Translations under genes and position numbers: made by a program | Notes under the pieces: model-generated | Seen by the model: the letters and a program-made list of their open reading frames with translations, nothing else | Told to the model about the DNA's origin: nothing | The model's database searches: none | In this document: positions 6,647-14,300 of the stretch, piece after piece | Layout: each line of letters starts with the position of its first letter | Numbering within the stretch: position 1 is the stretch's first letter | NCBI GenBank assembly: GCA_045586505.1 | Contig: JAZNAL010000036.1 | Coordinates: 1 to 18,566, forward strand | Length of the DNA stretch: 18,566 bases | From: Flemingiibacterium sp045586505 | Lineage (GTDB): Bacteria > Bacillota > Clostridia > Oscillospirales > CAG-272 | Direction of reading: 5' to 3'

Positions 6647-7736
6647 TGTTGCTGCCCTCCGTGAGGTCGGACTTGAAGTAGTTGACCTTCTTGACCTCGC
6701 TCTTCTTCATAATGTGGATATCCTCAGGAGTGAGAGTAATACCGACGACCTCGCCTACATTTGGCGCCTTGGTGGAGTGGATCATCCATGTGTCGGAATA
6801 CGCCTTGACGATGATCTCATAGTGCACACCCTTGAAGGTGACATTTTCAACGACGCCGTTGAGCGCATCGTCGGAAGCGGGGGTTAACTTTATATCCTCG
6901 GGACGGATAACGACATCCACCGGCTCCATGGGATCGAAGCCGCTGTCCACGCACTCGAAGTTGTTGCCCGCGAACTCAACAAGATAATCGCGGTGCATGA
7001 TGCCGGGCAGGATGTTGGATTCACCGATAAAGTCGGCGACAAAGCTGTTTACAGGCTCGTTGTAGATATCCTGCGGTGTGTTGATCTGCTGAATGGTGCC
7101 GTCCTTCATAACGACCACGGTGTCGCTCATGGTGAGCGCCTCCTCCTGGTCGTGGGTTACATAAATAAATGTGATCTCCATGCGCTGCTGGATCTTTTTA
7201 AGCTCGATCTGCATCTCTTTGCGCAGCTTTAAGTCAAGGGCGCCGAGAGGCTCGTCGAGGAGCAGCACCTTGGGGTTGTTTATAAGCGCACGGGCGATGG
7301 CGATACGCTGCTGCTGACCGCCCGAGAGCTGATTAACACCGCGTTTGTCGTAGCCCTTAAGGTCCACCAGCTCCAGCATCTCGCCCACACGGCGGGCGAT
7401 CTCTGTTTCTGGGAGCTTTTTAAGGCGCAGACCGAACGCGACGTTTTCGTATACGTTAAGATGGGGAAAAAGAGCGTATTTTTGGAAAACAGTATTGACG
7501 GGACGCTTATAGGGCGGGACATCGTTGACTCGCTTTCCGCCGAAGAAGACATCGCCTGAGTCGGGGGTTATAAAGCCGCCCACGATACGAAGTGTGGTCG
7601 TCTTGCCGCAGCCGGAGGGACCAAGCAGTGTGACGAATTCCTTGTCATGGATATCGAGGTTGATACCCTTGAGTATCTGTTCACCGTCGTATTCCATTGT
7701 GATGTTTTTCAGTTCAATGATTTTGTTTTTGTTCAT
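6630..7736 (-). CDS. potA: spermidine/putrescine ABC transporter ATP-binding protein PotA
   Basis: A 368-residue ABC ATPase with all core motifs: Walker A GPSGCGKT (39-46), Q-loop FQKYALFPH (84-92), signature LSGGQQQR (137-144), Walker B VLLLDEP (157-163) and switch H195. The C-terminal third (about 240-355) is a TOBE-type regulatory domain as in PotA/MalK. It powers polyamine import at the inner face of the membrane. It is the first gene of potABCD. The ATG at 7736 has only a weak purine stretch directly upstream; the AAGGAG lies about 16 nt away, longer than usual, and there is no alternative in-frame start near it, so translation initiation may be modest or depend on the folded leader. Confidence 0.95.
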   Translation of the reverse strand: MNKNKIIELKNITMEYDGEQILKGINLDIHDKEFVTLLGPSGCGKTTTLRIVGGFITPDSGDVFFGGKRVNDVPPYKRPVNTVFQKYALFPHLNVYENVAFGLRLKKLPETEIARRVGEMLELVDLKGYDKRGVNQLSGGQQQRIAIARALINNPKVLLLDEPLGALDLKLRKEMQIELKKIQQRMEITFIYVTHDQEEALTMSDTVVVMKDGTIQQINTPQDIYNEPVNSFVADFIGESNILPGIMHRDYLVEFAGNNFECVDSGFDPMEPVDVVIRPEDIKLTPASDDALNGVVENVTFKGVHYEIIVKAYSDTWMIHSTKAPNVGEVVGITLTPEDIHIMKKSEVKKVNYFKSDLTEGSNIEQKI

Positions 7737-7918
7737 CTTCTTGTTTCGATAGCTCCTTTTTGATGAAAAATTTCACGCCTTACGAAAAAAAACACCCCGA
7801 ACCAATACTCCGACATACGGCATCGGACGACCGGTTATGAGATGGCAAAACAAATCGCAGGCGCACACACGGTTTTGTGCGTGTACACTCCGTTTGTCAC
7901 TGTGTAAATAGGGTGACA
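7737..7918 (-). other. structured 5' leader of potABCD
   Basis: About 180 nt separate the predicted transcription start (near 7917) from the potA ATG. In transcript order there are three hairpins: 7918-7895 (TGTCAC/GTGACA, 6 bp, at the extreme 5' end), 7881-7862 (CGCACA/TGTGCG, 6 bp) and 7827-7809 (TCCGA/TCGGA, 5 bp). Then GGGGTG is followed by a run of eight Ts (7792-7785). CACCC inside the first hairpin could pair with GGGTG just before the T run, so alternative folds are possible. This could be an attenuator or ligand-sensing leader, but it matches no riboswitch class I recognise. The hairpins are seen; regulation is inferred. Confidence 0.4.
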
Positions 7919-7923
7919 GCAAT

Positions 7924-7952
7924 ATTGTAGCAGAGATGAAATGAAAAGTCAA
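7924..7952 (-). promoter_or_regulatory. sigma-A promoter of potABCD
   Basis: On the minus strand TTGACT (7952-7947) and TACAAT (7929-7924) are separated by exactly 17 bp. It lies about 190 bp upstream of potA and points into it. Confidence 0.82.
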
Positions 7953-8033
7953 TAGTTTTTGCAAAATTCTTGAAAAAACCGCAAATTTTTATGTTAATCC
8001 CGAAAATTTCACGGATTTGTCCGCAAAAAAACG

Positions 8034-8080
8034 AAAAACCGCTCGAATTCTCCCGATTTCTCGGTTTTCGACCGGTTTTT
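8034..8080. terminator. nested hairpin terminator downstream of the FAD dehydrogenase gene
   Basis: A compound stem: AAAAACCG (8034-8041) pairs with CGGTTTTT (8073-8080), then TCGAA (8043-8047) with TTCGA (8067-8071), then CCGA (8053-8056) with TCGG (8061-8064). On the minus strand it is followed by a strong U-tract (CGGTTTTTCGTTTTTTT), placing it about 40 bp after the stop of the 8119-9795 gene. It is symmetric enough to act on either strand. Confidence 0.75.
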
Positions 8081-8118
8081 GGTGATATACTTTGACTGAG
8101 TGATGCGGTAAAATATGC

Positions 8119-9795
8119 TTATTTCATGGGCGCCCATACCTTCATCAGCGCCATCGCCGTGTTGATGCCGTCCACGGCGGCACTGGTGATGCCGCCTGCA
8201 TAGCCCGCACCCTCACCGCAGGGGTAAAGGTTGTCCGCCGCTGAAGCATTCAGAGTCTCGCCGCGCGGAATTCGTACAGCGGAGGAGGTACGTGTCTCAA
8301 CGCCTGTCAGCACCGTGTCGCGGGCATCGAAGCCGCGGATCCTTCTGCCGAAGTTATCGAAGCCCTTCTTTAACATATCCGAAACAAAGGAAGGGAGCAC
8401 GGACGAAAGATCGCAGAGCGTGTAAACGCCGTCCCTGTAGGTGGGCTTCACGCGACTTGGCTCGGTAAAATGCGAGGTTCTTCCGTCGAGAAAATCGCCC
8501 AGCGTTTCCACAGGAGCGCGGTAGTCGTGCGCACCCGTATCGGCGGCGGCGTACGCCGCACGCTCAAGCCTTCGCTGGAAATCGATGCCGTCGCGCCATT
8601 TGCCGCCCACATCCTCGGGGAACACCGATACCGCAATGGCGGCGTTAGCGTTTTTTCCATCGCGGGCGTAGCGGCTCATGCCGTTGGTGACAACGCCCTC
8701 CTCCTCGGAGGCGGACGCCATGACCTCGCCGCCGGGGCACATACAGAAGCTGTACACGCCGCGCGCGGTGTCGGATCGCAGTCCGTCCTGCACCTCGCGA
8801 TAGGAGAGGGAATATTCGCCCGGCGGCAGGATGCGTTTGCCGTTTTTATCCGTAAGCTCCGCCGCATCTCCATACAGCGCCGCATCAATGTCACTCTGCA
8901 GATGCTCACAGCGTACACCTACCGAAAAAGGCTTGGGTATCAGCACAAATCCGCGGGATGCAAGCATATCGTAGGTATCGCGTGCACTGTGTCCCACAGC
9001 GAGGATCAGCGCGCTGCAATCCACCTGATCACGTCCGCCGCGGGAGGTAAGCTCCGCCGAAGTGACGCGACCGTTTGTAACTGTCAGATCGGTGAGTTGG
9101 GTGTTAAACCGTATCTCGCCGCCAAGTTCGCGTATACGCTCCGCTATGCCATCAACCACCGACAAAAGGCGGTCGGTGCCCACGTGAGGCTTGGCAAGCC
9201 ACAGTATTTCCTCCGGCGCGCCAAATTCCACAAACCGTTCTAAAACATAAGTACATCTCGGATCGTTTATGCGGGTTACCAGCTTGCCGTCGGAGAATGT
9301 GCCAGCGCCGCCCGCCCCGAACTGGATGTTGGTGGAGATGTCGAGCCGTCCCGTGCGGATGAATTCATCCACTGCCGCACAGCGCGTTTTTATGTCGCCG
9401 CCCCGCTCAATGACAAGGGGACGGTAGCCGTGCTCGGCAAGCATCAGCGCCGCGAACATTCCCGCAGGACCAAAACCAACCACAAGTGGGCGGGAAGAAA
9501 GCGTACGGGTGCCATATTCGAATACGAGCGGATCGCGGCGCACCACCTCGGTGTCTGCTTCTTTGTTAAGTCGAGCCGCCTTTTTGTCGCCGATATCGCA
9601 TTCCACTGTGACCGAATACACAAACATCGGCTCACCGCCTCCGCGTCTTCGCGCGTCGATGGAGCGCTTATGCAGTGCGGCGGAAATGTATTCGGAATCT
9701 GTAAGCGCAAGACGGCGTCTTGCCGCCGCATACGCCTCCGTCACGGGGGCGGTAATCGGAAGCTTTATATTTTTTACAATGATCTGCTGTTTCAT
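8119..9795 (-). CDS. COG2509-type FAD-dependent dehydrogenase (NAD(P)/FAD-dependent oxidoreductase)
   Basis: A 558-residue soluble flavoprotein. After an N-terminal domain of about 100 residues, the FAD-binding Rossmann motif GFGPAG (107-112) is followed by an acidic/basic end-of-strand VIERG (128-132). A second conserved glycine-rich stretch, FGAGGAGTFSDGKL, follows about 50 residues later, and a C-terminal GEGAGYAGG motif closes the FAD site. This arrangement matches the uncharacterised FAD-dependent dehydrogenase family COG2509, common in Clostridia; the substrate is unknown. The ATG at 9795 has GGAG 7 nt upstream. It lies 90 bp downstream of cdaR on the same strand with a hairpin between, so it may be transcribed separately or by readthrough. 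GC appears high for the window. Confidence 0.85.
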   Translation of the reverse strand: MKQQIIVKNIKLPITAPVTEAYAAARRRLALTDSEYISAALHKRSIDARRRGGGEPMFVYSVTVECDIGDKKAARLNKEADTEVVRRDPLVFEYGTRTLSSRPLVVGFGPAGMFAALMLAEHGYRPLVIERGGDIKTRCAAVDEFIRTGRLDISTNIQFGAGGAGTFSDGKLVTRINDPRCTYVLERFVEFGAPEEILWLAKPHVGTDRLLSVVDGIAERIRELGGEIRFNTQLTDLTVTNGRVTSAELTSRGGRDQVDCSALILAVGHSARDTYDMLASRGFVLIPKPFSVGVRCEHLQSDIDAALYGDAAELTDKNGKRILPPGEYSLSYREVQDGLRSDTARGVYSFCMCPGGEVMASASEEEGVVTNGMSRYARDGKNANAAIAVSVFPEDVGGKWRDGIDFQRRLERAAYAAADTGAHDYRAPVETLGDFLDGRTSHFTEPSRVKPTYRDGVYTLCDLSSVLPSFVSDMLKKGFDNFGRRIRGFDARDTVLTGVETRTSSAVRIPRGETLNASAADNLYPCGEGAGYAGGITSAAVDGINTAMALMKVWAPMK

Positions 9796-9845
9796 GGCTT
9801 TCTCCGGGATTATGGAATGGGGAAGGGTGACGGTAATAACGAAAT

Positions 9846-9875
9846 GCGGGCTGCTTATGGTGTACTGCAGCCCGC
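9846..9875 (-). terminator. GC-rich hairpin between cdaR and the FAD dehydrogenase gene (probable terminator)
   Basis: GCGGGCTGC (9846-9854) and GCAGCCCGC (9867-9875) form a perfect 9-bp stem with a 12-nt loop, and AAAT/ATTT extends it after a one-base bulge. On the minus strand it follows the cdaR stop by 10 bp. The tail ATTTCGTTATT is only moderately T-rich, so termination may be partial. Confidence 0.6.
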
Positions 9876-9885
9876 CATTTGACTT

Positions 9886-11175
9886 TTACTCGATGAGTAC
9901 GCTCATTTCGTAGGTTCCGATCTCATATACATTGCTCGAAAGTGCGTTGGTGATGGTGATCCTGACGGGTACCATCTGAAGTCCCGGTACATCGGGAGTG
10001 TCACCGAGATCAAGGGTCGCAGTGACATTGTTCTGATTGAGAAGTGCCAAACGCTGCTTGGAGCCGCGGAAGGTTACTTCGATGGTGGAGGCTTCGAGCA
10101 TATAATCGAGGTCATCGGGGTTCACCACCACGATGTTGTCCACACGCATGGTACGGATATCGGTATTCTTGTGGACGATAGAGGCGCTGACGTTTGTGAT
10201 ACCGCTTGCATTCTCGACACCGGTGATCTTCGGAATCTCGACGTTAAGCACGCCGTCGTCAAGCACCTTCTTTTCATCGATAAGAATGTTCACGGTATCG
10301 ATGGTGGCGAGTATATCGGGATCACCCTTCAGACGGATGGATTCGGGGGTGAAATTTACGGTTACGTTTGAGGTGTTGTAGAAGCCGTACTTGTAGCTTG
10401 CCGCGAGATATACATCCTTGTAGGTGTAAACGGGCACCTGTACGGAGACCTCACCTGTCTGAAGCTTGACATAGGCGCTGTCGATCTCAGCACCGGTCTC
10501 ATCCACAAGCACGGGTCTGCCCGTGGCGGTGATGGATTTGTTTATGCGTCCGAGGTCGATGGATAAAAGGGCATATGCTACCTTTTCAACCTCTGCCGCG
10601 GGTCCGGTTACCTTGACCGTGTCAACGTTGGGTACGGGTACGCCAAGCTCAAAGGCGGATTCGATGGAATAATGCGGCTCCACACGAAGCGGAACGCTTA
10701 TAGAAATGCTCTTGTCGATGTATACGCGAATAAGACTTGCGGACTGCTTTACGACGGAGATGCCGCTTGGAAGCGAGGTCTTTATTTCAAGCGACTGCTC
10801 TCCTGAGGCGACGATAGAGCCCACATCAACATATACCGATATATCTTCGATGGAGAGTCGGTCAAGCTCGGATTTAGCGCCGCGGAGCGTAAGATCAACG
10901 GTGTAATCGTGGCCGCTGATGACCGACATTCCAAGCTCGGATTCAATTGTTTCAATATTCTTGATGGCTACGGGAACTCCGGAAAATACCCGCTCCTCGA
11001 TAGCGGTGTTGGTGCCAACCACATAGAACCACAGAATTATCGCCGAAAGCACACAGAGCACCTTTGCGACTGCATTCTGATATTTACTTGTACTGACCTG
11101 ATAATTTCCGCCCGACTCGGCAACGTGCTGCTCGTATTCGTCGGGGGCTGACGCTTTGCTTGTAACCTTGCGCAT
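9886..11175 (-). CDS. cdaR: YbbR-domain protein CdaR, regulator of the diadenylate cyclase
   Basis: A 429-residue membrane-anchored protein. The N-terminal cytoplasmic part (1-35) is followed by one transmembrane helix (about 36-54). The remainder is extracytoplasmic, beta-rich, and fits about four tandem YbbR repeats (roughly 58-150, 155-240, 245-335, 340-429), each with the spaced V-x-V and glycine-ending strand pattern. CdaR binds CdaA in the membrane and modulates c-di-AMP production. The gene begins 21 bp after cdaA on the same strand, with AAAGGG as ribosome binding site, which is the usual cdaA-cdaR order. In many Firmicutes glmM follows; here a hairpin and an FAD dehydrogenase follow instead. 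Identification rests on fold pattern plus the cdaA context. Confidence 0.88.
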   Translation of the reverse strand: MRKVTSKASAPDEYEQHVAESGGNYQVSTSKYQNAVAKVLCVLSAIILWFYVVGTNTAIEERVFSGVPVAIKNIETIESELGMSVISGHDYTVDLTLRGAKSELDRLSIEDISVYVDVGSIVASGEQSLEIKTSLPSGISVVKQSASLIRVYIDKSISISVPLRVEPHYSIESAFELGVPVPNVDTVKVTGPAAEVEKVAYALLSIDLGRINKSITATGRPVLVDETGAEIDSAYVKLQTGEVSVQVPVYTYKDVYLAASYKYGFYNTSNVTVNFTPESIRLKGDPDILATIDTVNILIDEKKVLDDGVLNVEIPKITGVENASGITNVSASIVHKNTDIRTMRVDNIVVVNPDDLDYMLEASTIEVTFRGSKQRLALLNQNNVTATLDLGDTPDVPGLQMVPVRITITNALSSNVYEIGTYEMSVLIE

Positions 11176-11196
11176 TGATATGCCCTTTCAGTATGA

Positions 11197-12093
11197 TTAT
11201 TTATCCGATTTCTCGTCCTTGTCCGATTTCTCATCTTTCTTGCCGAAGATGGGCAGTGAAACCTTCTTCTGCTGCTTTGCCGCTTCGTCGTCGGAAATGA
11301 GAAGGCGGCGAAGGTCTTCCCTCAATGTGTTGTAGCTGTAATTCCGCTTGAGCTGACCCTCTAAAGCTATTGAAATTACGCCGGTCTCCTCGGAAACCAC
11401 GATGATCACCGCGTCACTGTTTTCGCTCATTCCGATGGCGGCACGGTGACGGGTGCCGAGATCCCTTATGATATCGTCATTGGTGGACAGCGGCAAAAAA
11501 CAGCCTGCCGAGAAGATGCGTCCGTCCTTTATGACCATGGCACCGTCATGAAGCGGTGCTTTGTTGAATAAGATGTTTCTTATTAGAAAGGCGTTGACGT
11601 TGGCGTTGACCACGGTGCCGCTCTTGATGATGTCGCCGAGCTTGGTGTCGCGCTCGATGACGATCAGCGCACCGGTCTTGTCAAAGGACATGTCGCAGAC
11701 CGCTTCGGTGATCTCGTTTATCATGGCAAGTGTTTGTGCATCATTGCCTGCCTTGTCGCTTATGTTGCGAAGACCTCGGAGCGGCTCTGCGCCCACCTTT
11801 TCAAGGGCGGAGCGAAGCTCCGGCTGGAACAGGATAATAAGCGCGATTATTCCCACCTGGAAGATGTTCGAAAGAATAAATCCAAGGGCGTGCATTTCGA
11901 GGATCTCGCTTAGCAGGAGCACGAGCAGAAGAATGAGTATACCTGCCGCCAATTTTCCCGCGCGTCGCTCACGCACGAATTTATAGAGATAGTAGAACAC
12001 AAACGCCACGATGGCGATATCGATTACATCGATAAAGGAGCCTGTTGAAATAATGCTCCAAATATATGAAAAAGCTGTTCTGATATGTTCCAT
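11197..12093 (-). CDS. cdaA: diadenylate cyclase CdaA (c-di-AMP synthase)
   Basis: A 298-residue protein of the membrane-bound CdaA/DacA class. Three transmembrane helices (about 22-40, 46-64, 70-90) are followed by a DAC domain with the catalytic DGA motif (183-185, within PLHDGAM) and the GTRHRAA motif (213-219), then SEETG (234-238). It condenses two ATP to c-di-AMP, the messenger for K+ and osmotic homeostasis and wall integrity. The C-terminal tail (271-298) is charged and carries a tandem DEKSDK repeat. The ATG at 12093 has an AAGG upstream and starts the first transmembrane region at a normal position. It is followed by cdaR. An extended -10 promoter lies about 70 bp upstream. Confidence 0.95.
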   Translation of the reverse strand: MEHIRTAFSYIWSIISTGSFIDVIDIAIVAFVFYYLYKFVRERRAGKLAAGILILLLVLLLSEILEMHALGFILSNIFQVGIIALIILFQPELRSALEKVGAEPLRGLRNISDKAGNDAQTLAMINEITEAVCDMSFDKTGALIVIERDTKLGDIIKSGTVVNANVNAFLIRNILFNKAPLHDGAMVIKDGRIFSAGCFLPLSTNDDIIRDLGTRHRAAIGMSENSDAVIIVVSEETGVISIALEGQLKRNYSYNTLREDLRRLLISDDEAAKQQKKVSLPIFGKKDEKSDKDEKSDK

Positions 12094-12128
12094 AAAGCCT
12101 TGATACCCTCACAGATGAAACTATGGGA

Positions 12129-12147
12129 GCGCTTTTTTAGAAAGCGC
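12129..12147 (-). other. hairpin in the cdaA 5' leader
   Basis: GCGCTTT (12129-12135) and AAAGCGC (12141-12147) form a 7-bp stem with a 5-nt loop; GGGA/TCCC outside could extend it over an asymmetric internal loop. It lies between the predicted start near 12157 and the cdaA ATG at 12093. No U-tract follows on the minus strand. Confidence 0.45.
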
Positions 12148-12163
12148 AAAATTCCCTATATAT

Positions 12164-12172
12164 ATTGTATCA
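12164..12172 (-). promoter_or_regulatory. extended -10 promoter of cdaA-cdaR
   Basis: The minus strand reads TGATACAAT (12172-12164), a TG-n extended -10 with TACAAT. No -35 hexamer is evident 17 bp upstream, where the sequence is AT-rich. The predicted leader is about 63 nt. Confidence 0.55.
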
Positions 12173-12251
12173 CAAAATACTGCGAAATTTAAATTATTCA
12201 TAAAAAATTAACTAAATAATTTAACAAGGCGCTGTGATACTAAGGTTCGAC

Positions 12252-12280
12252 TTGATTTTTAGCCGATTATGTAGTATAAT
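12252..12280 (+). promoter_or_regulatory. sigma-A promoter of the FliB-like gene
   Basis: TTGATT (12252-12257) and a perfect TATAAT (12275-12280) with a 17-bp spacer. The predicted start near 12287 gives an unusually long leader of about 190 nt before the ATG at 12481. Confidence 0.78.
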
Positions 12281-12286
12281 AACTCT

Positions 12287-12480
12287 TGAGAAACCGTTTT
12301 TTTGGGTGCTGTTGCTTTTGAAAGCATTACCTAAAAAACTATGGGCGCTCACAATGTGAGTGCCATCAAGCATTATGTATTCCTTTTGTTTTGTGCTCTT
12401 TCTCCATGCTTACAACCTCGATATTTTCCGCGATACTATGAGCTCGCGGAACAGCTTTAAATGAGAGGATTTTCCGAGAG
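12287..12480 (+). other. long structured leader of the FliB-like gene
   Basis: Two clear stems occur. GGCGCTCAC (12344-12352) pairs with GTGAGTGCC (12356-12364), 9 bp including one G-U, with a 3-nt loop. CCGCGA (12428-12433) pairs with TCGCGG (12444-12449), 6 bp. The second lies about 30 nt before the start codon. There is no ORF here and no recognised riboswitch core. Confidence 0.35.
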
Positions 12481-13359
12481 ATGATAATCAAACCGAAATT
12501 TTACGAGGGCTTCAAATGTATCGCCTCCGACTGCCCCGACACCTGCTGCGCGGGCTGGGAGATCGATGTGGATTTGGAAACCGAGAAATATTACGACTCC
12601 CTTCGCGGGGAGGACGGAGTTTTTGTGCGTTCAAAGCTGATACGCGGTGAGGACTGTGTACAGCTTTGCCGAGAGGGGGAAAGATGCCCATTTTTGCGGC
12701 GTGATAATCTCTGCGAGCTGATACTGCGCCTTGGCGAGGGTGCGCTGTGCGACATCTGCCGGGAGCACCCGAGATTTTACTCGGGAAGTGACGGCGTTAC
12801 TGAGGTGGGCGTGGGACTGTGCTGTCCCGAAGCTGCGCGGCTGTGGCTTTCCGAGCCCTGCGAGTTTGTATGCGAGGACGACGGTGAGCCGACAACCGTT
12901 GACGAGGAGGAAACGGCGGCGCGTCAGTTAATGCTTATCCGTCATATAGTAACCGGCGAGGGCACGCTGGGTGAACGTCTGGCGCGTCTGATCGGCGGTG
13001 AGTCGGATGACGAGCTTTATTACAAGCTGAGATCGCTTTACGCATCCCTTGAAGTGTTGGATAGGGATTTCCCGAAGCGCTTTCTGGATGCACCGGTTAC
13101 CGTCACCGATGAGCGGTACGCACGGCTTGCGGGATATTTTATATTCCGCTACTATTTTGAGCTTGGCGAGACGTTGTGCATAAAATTCACCATCGCCTCG
13201 CTTATCATGATCGCGGCCATGGGCGGTGAGCTTTCCGCGGCGGCGAAGGATTATTCCAAAGAGGTGGAGTACGACACCGACAATCTCGATAAGATATACA
13301 CGTTCCTTTCAAGTTGCGGCGGACTTGCGGCGTTGTGCCGCAAGGTGCTGGGCGTGTGA
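12481..13359 (+). CDS. FliB-like cysteine-rich protein (flagellin lysine-N-methylase family homologue)
   Basis: A 292-residue soluble protein. Near the N-terminus C13 and C18-PDT-C22-C23-AGW form the cysteine signature of FliB-type proteins. Further cysteines (C59, C63, C69, C78, C90, C93, C114, C115) are spread over the first 120 residues, including RCPFL and CDICREHPRFY, which are typical of this family. FliB methylates flagellin lysines and carries an iron-sulfur cluster. This protein is shorter than classical FliB (about 400 residues), and no flagellar gene is in the window, so its substrate is uncertain; non-flagellated Clostridia often carry such homologues. The ATG at 12481 has GAGAGG about 12 nt upstream and GAGAG adjacent. 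The C-terminal half (residues 150-292) is helical without obvious motifs. Confidence 0.75.
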   Translation: MIIKPKFYEGFKCIASDCPDTCCAGWEIDVDLETEKYYDSLRGEDGVFVRSKLIRGEDCVQLCREGERCPFLRRDNLCELILRLGEGALCDICREHPRFYSGSDGVTEVGVGLCCPEAARLWLSEPCEFVCEDDGEPTTVDEEETAARQLMLIRHIVTGEGTLGERLARLIGGESDDELYYKLRSLYASLEVLDRDFPKRFLDAPVTVTDERYARLAGYFIFRYYFELGETLCIKFTIASLIMIAAMGGELSAAAKDYSKEVEYDTDNLDKIYTFLSSCGGLAALCRKVLGV

Positions 13360-13395
13360 GCTTGAGTCTGCTTTGAAAAGGGAAGTTTTAGAAAA

Positions 13396-13430
13396 GGGAC
13401 TGCTGCAAGTTGAAAACTTGCAGCAGCCCC
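13396..13430. terminator. bidirectional terminator between convergent FliB-like and YczE-like genes
   Basis: CTGCTGCAAGTT (13400-13411) and AACTTGCAGCAG (13415-13426) form a 12-bp perfect stem, flanked by GGG/CCC across one mismatch. On the minus strand it is followed by TTTTCTAAAA, fitting the end of the 13483-14163 gene. On the plus strand a T6 run comes later at 13456-13461, after a small CGCA/TGCG stem. Confidence 0.75.
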
Positions 13431-13482
13431 TGGCGCATAAGCGCAAAGATACTGCGTTTTTTGTGTGCTAAGCACTCAAAAT

Positions 13483-14163
13483 TTATACATATTTACGCCA
13501 CGGCATACGGTCGCGGAAGATGAAGATCTTATCAAACAGCTTTGTGAAGCATCCGATCAGGAATCCGTTTATGAGGGCACTTATCAGTGTACCGATACCG
13601 ATGCCCTCGAAATGCATGAAACCGAAGAAGACAAAGGACAGTACAACGGAAAGCGCGAAACTTGACAGGTCATAGGCGGTTTTGACGCGGTTGATGTCTA
13701 AGCCTTTGCAAGACGCCACCTCCTTAACAAACAGCTCGTAAGCTTCGGGAGGGATATAGGTATGAAACAGCATGGACACGCCCGCGGTTACAAACAGCAA
13801 GCCGAGTATCATAAACAGAATGCGTACCGCGATATGCTCGCAGGGGATAAGTGAGGTAGGTATAAGCAGGGCATCCAGCGCAAGTCCGAACAAAAACGCT
13901 GTCACAAAGGAAAAAAAGTAAGACAGTCGGAATTTTTTGACCGTTAAGGCTGTCAGAAGTATAATAAACGCCTCGAATATATATCCCGACATGCCGAAGG
14001 AATAGAAGGGAAGAAGCTCGGACACCTTTAAGTGGATAATATAAGACGGTGCGACGACCATCGAAACACCGAAATCCGCATGAGTCATAAAAGCCGTACC
14101 AAGTGCGACCAAAAGCACGCCGATCACATACGCAAGCTCGGAATAAACTGTTTTTTTCTGCAT
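13483..14163 (-). CDS. YczE/DUF6198-type multispanning membrane protein
   Basis: A 226-residue hydrophobic protein with about five to six transmembrane segments (about 8-28, 45-70, 75-95, 105-125, 160-185, 190-210). The pattern of an N-terminal LGTAFMTHADFGVSM stretch and a later IPPEAYELF loop matches the YczE-like (COG2364) membrane proteins, whose function is not established. The start ATG at 14163 is preferred over an ATG 27 codons upstream because GGGAGG lies directly before it, the extra N-terminus is not family-like, and the upstream ATG at 14244 lies upstream of the predicted transcription start. The promoter is at 14263-14235. It is convergent with the FliB-like gene and divergent from the 14373 gene. 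Confidence 0.75.
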   Translation of the reverse strand: MQKKTVYSELAYVIGVLLVALGTAFMTHADFGVSMVVAPSYIIHLKVSELLPFYSFGMSGYIFEAFIILLTALTVKKFRLSYFFSFVTAFLFGLALDALLIPTSLIPCEHIAVRILFMILGLLFVTAGVSMLFHTYIPPEAYELFVKEVASCKGLDINRVKTAYDLSSFALSVVLSFVFFGFMHFEGIGIGTLISALINGFLIGCFTKLFDKIFIFRDRMPWRKYV

Positions 14164-14196
14164 AAAGCCTCCCGGAAAGTGTTGATTTTGCAAATC

Positions 14197-14215
14197 TACG
14201 GCAAGTGTTGCCGTA
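14197..14215. other. hairpin in the leader of the YczE-like gene
   Basis: TACGGCAA (14197-14204) and TTGCCGTA (14208-14215) form a perfect 8-bp inverted repeat with a 3-base loop. It lies 34 bp upstream of the ATG and downstream of the predicted promoter. It could be an mRNA stem or a second operator half for a regulator of this promoter. Confidence 0.5.
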
Positions 14216-14222
14216 TTATGAC

Positions 14223-14239
14223 ACAATATGTAATATTGT
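14223..14239. promoter_or_regulatory. candidate operator: 7-3-7 dyad overlapping the -10 of the YczE-like promoter
   Basis: ACAATAT (14223-14229) and ATATTGT (14233-14239) are exact inverted repeats around GTA. The dyad covers most of the -10 box (14240-14235) and the transcription start, where a repressor would block initiation. The symmetry is seen; the regulator is unknown. Confidence 0.5.
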
Positions 14240-14263
14240 AGCACGCCTGTGGGGAGTTGTCAA
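14235..14263 (-). promoter_or_regulatory. sigma-A promoter of the YczE-like gene
   Basis: On the minus strand a perfect TTGACA (14263-14258) and TACAAT (14240-14235) are separated by 17 bp. Confidence 0.85.
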
Positions 14264-14300
14264 GTGCTTTTTGGTGAGCGCGGAGTTGCAAAAAGTCCCC

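Noticed and set aside
8090..8115. Plus-strand TTGACT...TAAAAT as a promoter
   Set aside because: The spacer is only 11 bp and no plus-strand gene follows.
8470..9243. Long open frame (257 codons) on the plus strand opposite the FAD dehydrogenase
   Set aside because: It lies wholly antisense to a gene with clear FAD motifs in a GC-rich stretch. It has no ribosome binding site, promoter or recognisable domain.
11197..11240. Short tandem repeat encoding DEKSDK at the cdaA 3' end as a mobile or CRISPR-like repeat
   Set aside because: Two in-frame copies only, explained by a charged C-terminal tail of CdaA. No CRISPR array is present anywhere in the window.
14164..14244. Upstream ATG giving a longer YczE-like protein
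   Set aside because: It begins upstream of the predicted transcription start and adds a non-hydrophobic stretch without a ribosome binding site. The ATG at 14163 has GGGAGG.
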